From positions 61,829,249-61,893,248 of the forward strand of contig CM047427.1 of NCBI GenBank assembly GCA_026168455.1: DNA of 64,000 nucleotides, written 5' to 3'. The notes below the pieces were generated by a model that saw only the letters and a program-made list of their open reading frames with translations, did no database searches and was not told the DNA's origin. A program made the position numbers and the translations under genes. Shown here piece after piece: positions 56,110-64,000 of this stretch. Within the stretch, counting starts at the first letter, position 1; each line of letters opens with the position of its first letter. Origin of the DNA: Theocolax elegans (Eukaryota; Arthropoda; Insecta; Hymenoptera; Cerocephalidae).

Positions 56110-56666
56110 TTGGTGTTTATTACTAGCTCACTGTAGAAAACCACTATCTTTACTTTCATGAAGAATAACATTGAAAAATATTTATAATTAAAGAGCACAA
56201 AATTAAGAATACCTGCACGTGTCACTCGAGTTTGACAGTTATTTCTATAACCATTACTAAAGTAGTTAAATATATAGGAATATTGAATATTGAAATATTT
56301 GTTCTAAAAGTTCTGTTAATATTTTTTTTATTTTTATAAAATAATGAAGAATAAACTGTTATACAAGAGTATACTAATGAAAGAATACATATAAATGCCG
56401 TTACACATTCTGAATTATTTTACAGAGTTTACTTGAATCAGTGAATCGTATAAGAATTATTATATTGGATAAGTTTATATAAAATAAATTTAATAATTCT
56501 TTGATTTTCATTAGTAGCTTTATAATAGAAAACTTTTACCTTTACTTGCATGAAGATTAACAATAAAAAATATTTATAACTAAATAATTCAAGATTAAGA
56601 TTACATGCAACTGTATCATATATATATATATATATATACATGATACAGTTTACTTTACTTATACTC

Positions 56667-56667
<1 letters not shown>
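56110..56667. repeat. Y tail and a diverged tandem copy
   Basis: 56110-56220 continues Y. 56270-56620 is a diverged repeat of 55410-55632 plus 56110-56210, without the 476-bp insertion ('AATGAAGAATAAACT', 'TTATACAAGAGTA', 'CATGAAGATTAAC'). No gene. Confidence 0.6.
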
Positions 56668-56714
<47 letters not shown>

Positions 56715-56715
56715 G
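56668..56715. repeat. (TA)n microsatellite
   Basis: About 45 bp of alternating TA leading directly into the X array. Confidence 0.95.
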
Positions 56716-59700
56716 TATATTCAGTTATTGTAATAATGATGTTTATATATTTATAGTAATCCTTCAGATTAGTATTATAATTCTTGTAAGGGATGTAAAA
56801 CTAAAAATTCAGCATTATAAATGTTTAAAAAATAATTTTTTATAATTTTATAATAATATTTGTATTTTTAGCAGCTTACAGGGGATCAGATGGATACTGA
56901 AATAAGTGGAGATACTTTTCTACCATTCCAAGGTAAGTGCATAAATTTTTTTGCAATGATCGTGCAACTAGATTCATCGTTATAAGGCAACAAATATACA
57001 TTTCTATTAATATTTCGGGCACTTTTCCCGGATATTTTGACCATAAGTGATCTTAATGATTTAGACCCACTCTGGAAATTTTTAGGCAGTTTCTGACTAT
57101 AAAAAGACATCTTTCAGACAGTATTCGGTTACCAAAGTCCGGAGCAGAATTGCTGATTTTCACTATTTAAGGTTTAAATGGCTTACAAGAGTGTGACAGC
57201 ATACATTTATGTCTTTAAAAGTATTTTTAATGAAAAGTTCGGAAAATTTTACAAACAAAGTCGTACTTATGTTTTTAGTGAAAAATGCATCCCCTGAGAG
57301 CTAAAAATTCATGAAAATGGGCATATAATGCAAAAAAGTGCTAAAATGTCAACTTTGACTCTCTGTAACTTAAAATAATGGCCCAGAAAAAATCTGAAAA
57401 ATATATATATATGGGTGGTTCTCTGTGACATCGAAGATGAAAAAAATAAATATTGCTATAACTGTGGAAATATGTTTTAGAGGTATCCAGTAGTTCTCCT
57501 GAATTTTTTCAGATTTTTTCTGGGCCATTATTTTAAGTTACAGAGAGTCAAAGTTGACATTTTAGCACTTTTTTGCATTATATGCCCATTTTCATGAATT
57601 TTTAGCTCTCAGGGGATGCATTTTTCACTAAAAACATAAGTATGACTTTGTTTGTAAAATTTTCCGAACTTTTCATTAAAAATACTTTTAAAGACATAAA
57701 TGTATGCTGTCACACTCTTGTAAGCCATTTAAACCTTAAATAGTGAAAATCAGCAATTCTGCTCCGGACTTTGGTAACCTAATACTGTCTAAAAGATGTC
57801 TTTTTATAGTCAGAAACTGCCTAAAAATTTCCAGAGTGGGTCTAAATCATTAAGATCACTTATGGTCAAAATATCCGGGAAAAGTGCCCGAAATATTAAT
57901 AGAAATGTATATTTGTTGCCTTATAACGAAGAATCTATTAGCATGATCATTGCAAAAAAATTTATGCACTTACCTTGAAGTAGTAGAAAAGTATCTTCAC
58001 TTGTTTCAGTATCCATCTAATCCCCTGTAAGCTGCTAAAAATACAAATATTATTATACAAATGTAAAAAATTAATTTTTAAACATTTATAATGCTGAATT
58101 TTTAGTTTTACATCCCTTACAAGAATTATAATACTAATCTGAAGGATTACTATACATATATAAACATCATTATTACAATAACTGAATATACGTATTTAAT
58201 ACAAAAGATATATAAATAAATCGGATATATAATTATAATGAATAATATGATAACGTGACAGTGACAAGTTTGTGAAATCTTAACAATGTATTGCTGAATA
58301 ATAATAATAATAATGTTGATACTTTTATAGTAATCCTTCAGATTAGTATTATAATTCTTGTAAGGGATGTAAAACTAAAAATCCAGCATTATAAATGTTT
58401 AAAAAATAATTTTTTATAATTTTATAATAATATTTGTATTTTTAGCAGCTTACAGGGGATCAGATGGATACTGAAATAAGTGGAGATACTTTTCTACCAT
58501 TCCAAGGTAAGTGCATAAATTTTTTTGCAATGATCGTGCAACTAGATTCATCGTTATAAGGCAACAAATATACATTTCTATTAATATTTCGGGCACTTTT
58601 CCCGGATATTTTGACCATAAGTGATCTTAATGATTTAGACCCACTCTGGAAATTTTTAGGCAGTTTCTGACTATAAAAAGACATCTTTCAGACAGTATTC
58701 GGTTACCAAAGTCCGGAGCAGAATTGCTGATTTTCACTATTTAAGGTTTAAATGGCTTACAAGAGTGTGACAGCATACATTTATGTCTTTAAAAGTATTT
58801 TTAATGAAAAGTTCGGAAAATTTTACAAACAAAGTCGTACTTATGTTTTTAGTGAAAAATGCATCCCCTGAGAGCTAAAAATTCATGAAAATGGGCATAT
58901 AATGCAAAAAAGTGCTAAAATGTCAACTTTGACTCTCTGTAACTTAAAATAATGGCCCAGAAAAAATCTGAAAAATATATATATATGGGTGGTTCTCTGT
59001 GACATCGAAGATGAAAAAAATAAATATTGCTATAACTGTGGAAATATGTTTTAGAGGTATCCAGTAGTTCTCCTGAATTTTTTCAGATTTTTTCTGGGCC
59101 ATTATTTTAAGTTACAGAGAGTCAAAGTTGACATTTTAGCACTTTTTGCATTATATGCCCATTTTCATGAATTTTTAGCTCTCAGGGGATGCATTTTTCA
59201 CTAAAAACATAAGTATGACTTTGTTTGTAAAATTTTCCGAACTTTTCATTAAAAATACTTTTAAAGACATAAATGTATGCTGTCACACTCTTGTAAGCCA
59301 TTTAAACCTTAAATAGTGAAAATCAGCAATTCTGCTCCGGACTTTGGTAACCTAATACTGTCTAAAAGATGTCTTTTTATAGTCAGAAACTGCCTAAAAA
59401 TTTCCAGAGTGGGTCTAAATCATTAAGATCACTTATGGTCAAAATATCCGGGAAAAGTGCCCGAAATATTAATAGAAATGTATATTTGTTGCCTTATAAC
59501 GAAGAATCTCTTAGCATGATCATTGCAAAAAAATTTATGCACTTACCTTGAAGTAGTAGAAAAGTATCTTCACTTGTTTCAGTATCCATCTAATCCCCTG
59601 TAAGCTGCTAAAAATACAAATATTATTATACAAATGTAAAAAATTAATTTTTAAACATTTATAATGCTGAATTTTTAGTTTTACATCCCTTACAAGAATT

Positions 59701-62700
59701 ATAATACTAATCTGAAGGATTACTATAAATATATAAACATCATTATTACAATAACTGAATATACGTATTTAATACAAAAGATATATAAATAAATCGGATA
59801 TATAATTATAATGAATAATATGATAACGTGACAGTGACAAGTTTGTGAAATCTTAACAATGTATTGCTGAATAATAATAATAATAATGTTGATACTTTTA
59901 TAGTAATCCTTCAGATTAGTATTATAATTCTTGTAAGGGATGTAAAACTAAAAATCCAGCATTATAAATGTTTAAAAAATAATTTTTTATAATTTTATAA
60001 TAATATTTGTATTTTTAGCAGCTTACAGGGGATCAGATGGATACTGAAATAAGTGGAGATACTTTTCTACCATTCCAAGGTAAGTGCACAAATTTTTTTG
60101 CAATGATCGTGCAACTAGATTCATCGTTATAAGGCAACAAATATACATTTCTATTAATATTTCGGGCACTTTTCCCGGATATTTTGACCATAAGTGATCT
60201 TAATGATTTAGACCCACTCTGGAAATTTTTAGGCAGTTTCTGACTATAAAAAGACATCTTTCAGACAGTATTCGGTTACCAAAGTCCGGAGCAGAATTGC
60301 TGATTTTCACTATTTAAGGTTTAAATGGCTTACAAGAGTGTGACAGCATACATTTATGTCTTTAAAAGTATTTTTAATGAAAAGTTCGGAAAATTTTACA
60401 AACAAAGTCGTACTTATGTTTTTAGTGAAAAATGCATCCCCTGAGAGCTAAAAATTCATGAAAATGGGCATATAATGCAAAAAAGTGCTAAAATGTCAAC
60501 TTTGACTCTCTGTAACTTAAAATAATGGCCCAGAAAAAATCTGAAAAATATATATATATGGGTGGTTCTCTGTGACATCGAAGATGAAAAAAATAAATAT
60601 TGCTATAACTGTGGAAATATGTTTTAGAGGTATCCAGTAGTTCTCCTGAATTTTTTCAGATTTTTTCTGGGCCATTATTTTAAGTTACAGAGAGTCAAAG
60701 TTGACATTTTAGCACTTTTTTGCATTATATGCCCATTTTCATGAATTTTTAGCTCTCAGGGGATGCATTTTTCACTAAAAACATAAGTATGACTTTGTTT
60801 GTAAAATTTTCCGAACTTTTCATTAAAAATACTTTTAAAGACATAAATGTATGCTGTCACACTCTTGTAAGCCATTTAAACCTTAAATAGTGAAAATCAG
60901 CAATTCTGCTCCGGACTTTGGTAACCTAATACTGTCTAAAAGATGTCTTTTTATAGTCAGAAACCTGCCTAAAAATTTCCAGAGTGGGTCTAAATCATTA
61001 AGATCACTTATGGTCAAAATATCCGGGAAAAGTGCCCGAAATATTAATAGAAATGTATATTGTTGCCTTATAACGAAGAATCTCTTAGCATGATCATTGC
61101 AAAAAATTTATGCACTTACCTTGAAGTAGTAGAAAAGTATCTTCACTTGTTTCAGTATCCATCTAATCCCCTGTAAGCTGCTAAAAATACAAATATTATT
61201 ATACAAATGTAAAAAATTAATTTTAAACATTTATAATGCTGAATTTTAGTTTTACATCCCTTACAAGAATTATAATACTAATCTGAAGGATTACTATACA
61301 TATATAAACATCATTATTACAATAACTGAATATACGTATTTAATACAAAAGATATATAAATAAATCGGATATATAATTATAATGAATAATATGATAACGT
61401 GACAGTGACAAGTTGTGAAATCTTAACAATGTATTGCTGAATAATAATAATAATAATGTTGATACTTTTATAGTAATCCTTCAGATTAGTATTATAATTC
61501 TTGTAAGGGATGTAAAACTAAAAATCCAGCATTATAAATGTTTAAAAAATAATTTTTTATAATTTTATAATAATATTTGTATTTTTAGCAGCTTACAGGG
61601 GATCAGATGGATACTGAAATAAGTGGAGATACTTTTCTACCATTCCAAGGTAAGTGCATAAATTTTTTGCCAATGATCGTGCAACTAGATTCATCGTTAT
61701 AAGGCAACAAATATACATTTCTATTAATATTTCGGGCACTTTTCCCGGATATTTTGACCATAAGTGATCTAATGATTTAGACCCACTCTGGAAATTTTTA
61801 GGCAGTTTCTGACTATAAAAAGACATCTTTCAGACAGTATTCGGTTACCAAAGTCCGGAGCAGAATTGCTGATTTTCACTATTTAAGGTTTAAATGGCTT
61901 ACAAGAGTGTGACAGCATACATTTATGTCTTTAAAAGTATTTTTAATGAAAAGTTCGGAAAATTTTACAAACAAAGTCGTACTTATGTTTTTAGTGAAAA
62001 ATGCATCCCCTGAGAGCTAAAAATTCATGAAAATGGGCATATAATGCAAAAAAGTGCTAAAATGTCAACTTTGACTCTCTGTAACTTAAATAATGGCCCA
62101 GAAAAAATCTGAAAAATATATATATATGGGTGGTTCTCTGTGACATCGAAGATGAAAAAATAAATATTGCTATAACTGTGGAAATATGTTTTAGAGGTAT
62201 CCAGTAGTCTCCTGAATTTTTTCAGATTTTTCTGGGCCATTATTTTAAGTTACAGAGAGTCAAAGTTGACATTTTAGCACTTTTTTGCATTATATGCCCA
62301 TTTTCATGAATTTTTAGCTCTCAGGGGATGCATTTTCACTAAAAACATAAGTATGACTTTGTTTGTAAAATTTTCCGAACTTTTCATTAAAAATACTTTT
62401 AAAGACATAAATGTATGCTGTCACACTCTTGTAAGCCATTTAAACCTTAAATAGTGAAAATCAGCAATTCTGCTCGGACTTTGGTAACCTAATACTGTCT
62501 AAAAGATGTCTTTTTATAGTCAGAAACTGCCTAAAAATTTCCAGAGTGGGTCTAAATCATTAAGATCACTTATGGTCAAAATATCCGGGAAAGTGCCCGA
62601 AATATTAATAGAAATGTATATTTGTTGCCTTATAACGAAGAATCTCTTAGCATGATCATTGCAAAAAAATTTATGCACTTACCTTGAAGTAGTAGAAAAG

Positions 62701-63772
62701 TATCTTCACTTGTTTCAGTATCCATCTAATCCCCTGTAAGCTGCTAAAAATACAAATATTATTATACAAATGTAAAAAATTAATTTTTAAACATTTATAA
62801 TGCTGAATTTTTAGTTTTACATCCCTTACAAGAATTATAATACTAATCTGAAGGATTACTATAAATATATAAACATCATTATACAATAACTGAATATACG
62901 TATTTAATACAAAGATATATAAATAAATCGGATATATAATTATAATGAATAATATGATAACGTGACAGTGACAAGTTTGTGAAATCTTAACAATGTATTG
63001 CTGAATAATAATAATAATAATGTTGATACTTTTATAGTAATCCTTCAGATTAGTATTATAATTCTTGTAAGGGATGTAAAACTAAAAATCCAGCATTATA
63101 AATGTTTAAAAATAATTTTTTATAATTTTATAATAATATTTGTATTTTTAGCAGCTTACAGGGGATCAGATGGATACTGAAATAAGTGGAGATACTTTTC
63201 TACCATTCCAAGGTAAGTGCACAAATTTTTTTGCAATGATCGTGCAACTAGATTCATCGTTATAAGGCAACAAATATACATTTCTATTAATATTCGGGCA
63301 CTTTTCCCGGATATTTTGACCATAAGTGATCTTAATGATTTAGACCCACTCTGGAAATTTTTAGGCAGTTTCTGACTATAAAAAGACATCTTTCAGACAG
63401 TATTCGGTTACCAAAGTCCGGAGCAGAATTGCTGATTTTCACTATTTAAGGTTTAAATGGCTTACAAGAGTGTGACAGCATACATTTATGTCTTTAAAAG
63501 TATTTTTAATGAAAAGTTCGGAAAATTTTACAAAAAAAGTCATACTTATGTTTTTAGTGAAAAATGCATCCCCTGGGAGCTAAAAATTCATGAAAATGGG
63601 CATATAATGCAAAAAAGTGCTAAAATGTCAACTTTGACTCTCTGTAACTTAAAATAATGGCCCAGAAAAAATCTGAAAAAATTCAGGAGAACTACTGGAT
63701 ACCTCTAAAACATATTCCCACAGTTATAGCAATATTTATTTTTTTCATCTTCGATGTCACAGAGAACCACCC
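56716..63772. repeat. Tandem array of about 1.57-kb palindromic X monomers (about 4.5 copies)
   Basis: Plus arms begin (GGGTGGTTC) at 57413, 58987, 60560 and 62128, giving periods of 1574, 1573 and 1568 bp. Each monomer holds a minus-oriented arm of about 650 bp, a short TA tract, a plus-oriented arm of about 740 bp and a loop of about 177 bp. At all four internal junctions the minus arm lacks the same terminal part of about 107 bp ('CTGAAAAATATATATATATG'), so the array was copied from one rearranged unit. The last minus arm, ending at 63772, has the full terminus next to TA. Repeated frames ('MSFYSQKLPKNFQ') are artefacts. Confidence 0.9.
56879..56936 (+). other. Exon-like motif inside X arms
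   Basis: Read from loop towards terminus, each arm has 'TTTTTAGCAGCTTACAG' (acceptor-like), a short frame encoding 'DQMDTEISGDTFLPFQ', then 'CCAAG|GTAAGTGC' (a good donor). This could be a captured exon. Only these signals support it. Confidence 0.3.
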
Positions 63773-64000
63773 ATATATATATATATGAGTATATGTAAAA
63801 TATTACACACTCAGAGCTATTAATTATTGCTATTAATTAGTTTTATAATTTAGAGCAGATTCAAATTGAATTAAAATTATTTGTTTTCCAGATCTGTTTT
63901 GTCCTTGGAGGAAGAATATTCTTTGTATTTGAAAATATACTGAAAATTAACATTAATTGAGTTCGATTTGATGCCTGAAAAGAAAAGAATTATTATATTG
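63773..64000. other. Flank after the X array
   Basis: TA tract to about 63785, then AT-rich sequence with no recognised feature. Confidence 0.4.

Noticed and set aside
56886..57110. Conserved 74-codon frame repeated in X arms as a real small protein
   Set aside because: Differences between separate copies (16876, 17769, 49846) are mostly amino-acid changing, and the frame exists only because arms are near-identical copies.
63457..63657. 66-codon frame on the other strand of X
   Set aside because: Same reasoning. It is disrupted in several monomers and has no recognisable domain.

Overview
The window is AT-rich, intron-bearing and crowded with transposable elements. It reads as repeat-dense insect DNA. 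A hymenopteran such as an ant is my best guess, from the mix of BEL/Pao, Ty3/gypsy, Jockey/CR1-like, R1-like and Penelope elements and a geranylgeranyl-diphosphate-synthase-like gene fragment. There is no sign of operons or bacterial genes. Almost no host coding sequence is visible. The one recognisable host-type gene is the 3' half of an isoprenyl synthase on the minus strand (exons at 29594-29452, 29385-29280 and 27856-27590). A broken leucine-rich gene also lies at 43.2-46.0 kb.

Layout. 1-6.65 kb: a minus-strand Jockey/CR1-like LINE cut by a decayed BEL/Pao LTR element (LTRs at 260 and 4226). 6.6-10.4 kb: a 3.8 kb foldback element with about 1.1 kb inverted arms, CTTAAG-rich arrays and a central tandem array. 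12.1-18.7 kb: a small inverted-repeat element, a duplicated segment, a palindromic element carrying a 5S-rRNA-derived SINE with a clear target duplication, and the first copy of a foldback family called X here. 19.2-26.2 kb: an R1-like LINE remnant, a 20-bp perfect palindrome, a 2.67 kb TA-flanked inverted-repeat element (called Y here) with 293-bp internal repeats, minisatellites and a 382-bp inverted-repeat element. 27.6-29.6 kb: the isoprenyl synthase remnant. 30.9-33.0 kb: a large hairpin element and a Penelope fragment with a hammerhead-like motif.

35.3 kb: a 100-N assembly gap. 35.4-42.1 kb: a minus-strand gypsy/errantivirus-like gag-pol relic split by a probable solo LTR (36541-38031) and by a roughly 2 kb insertion holding a tRNA-Lys-type primer site, an LTR-like unit and a tRNA-like gene. 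43.2-46.0 kb: the leucine-rich pseudogene, disrupted by a TTAA-flanked element. 49.5-64 kb: an X arm fused to a nearly intact Penelope-like element (RT plus GIY-YIG, with its own hammerhead-like motif), then a second Y array, then a tandem array of about 4.5 X-derived palindromic monomers of about 1.57 kb.

The recurring theme is large inverted repeats. At least eight different hairpin-forming or TIR elements occur, several with internal tandem arrays. One family (X) sits in TA microsatellites and has become a satellite-like array through repetition of a single junction. No module looks like a new multi-gene system. The best leads are X and its array, the 5S-SINE, the hammerhead-like motifs, and the altered metal-binding motif of the isoprenyl synthase remnant.
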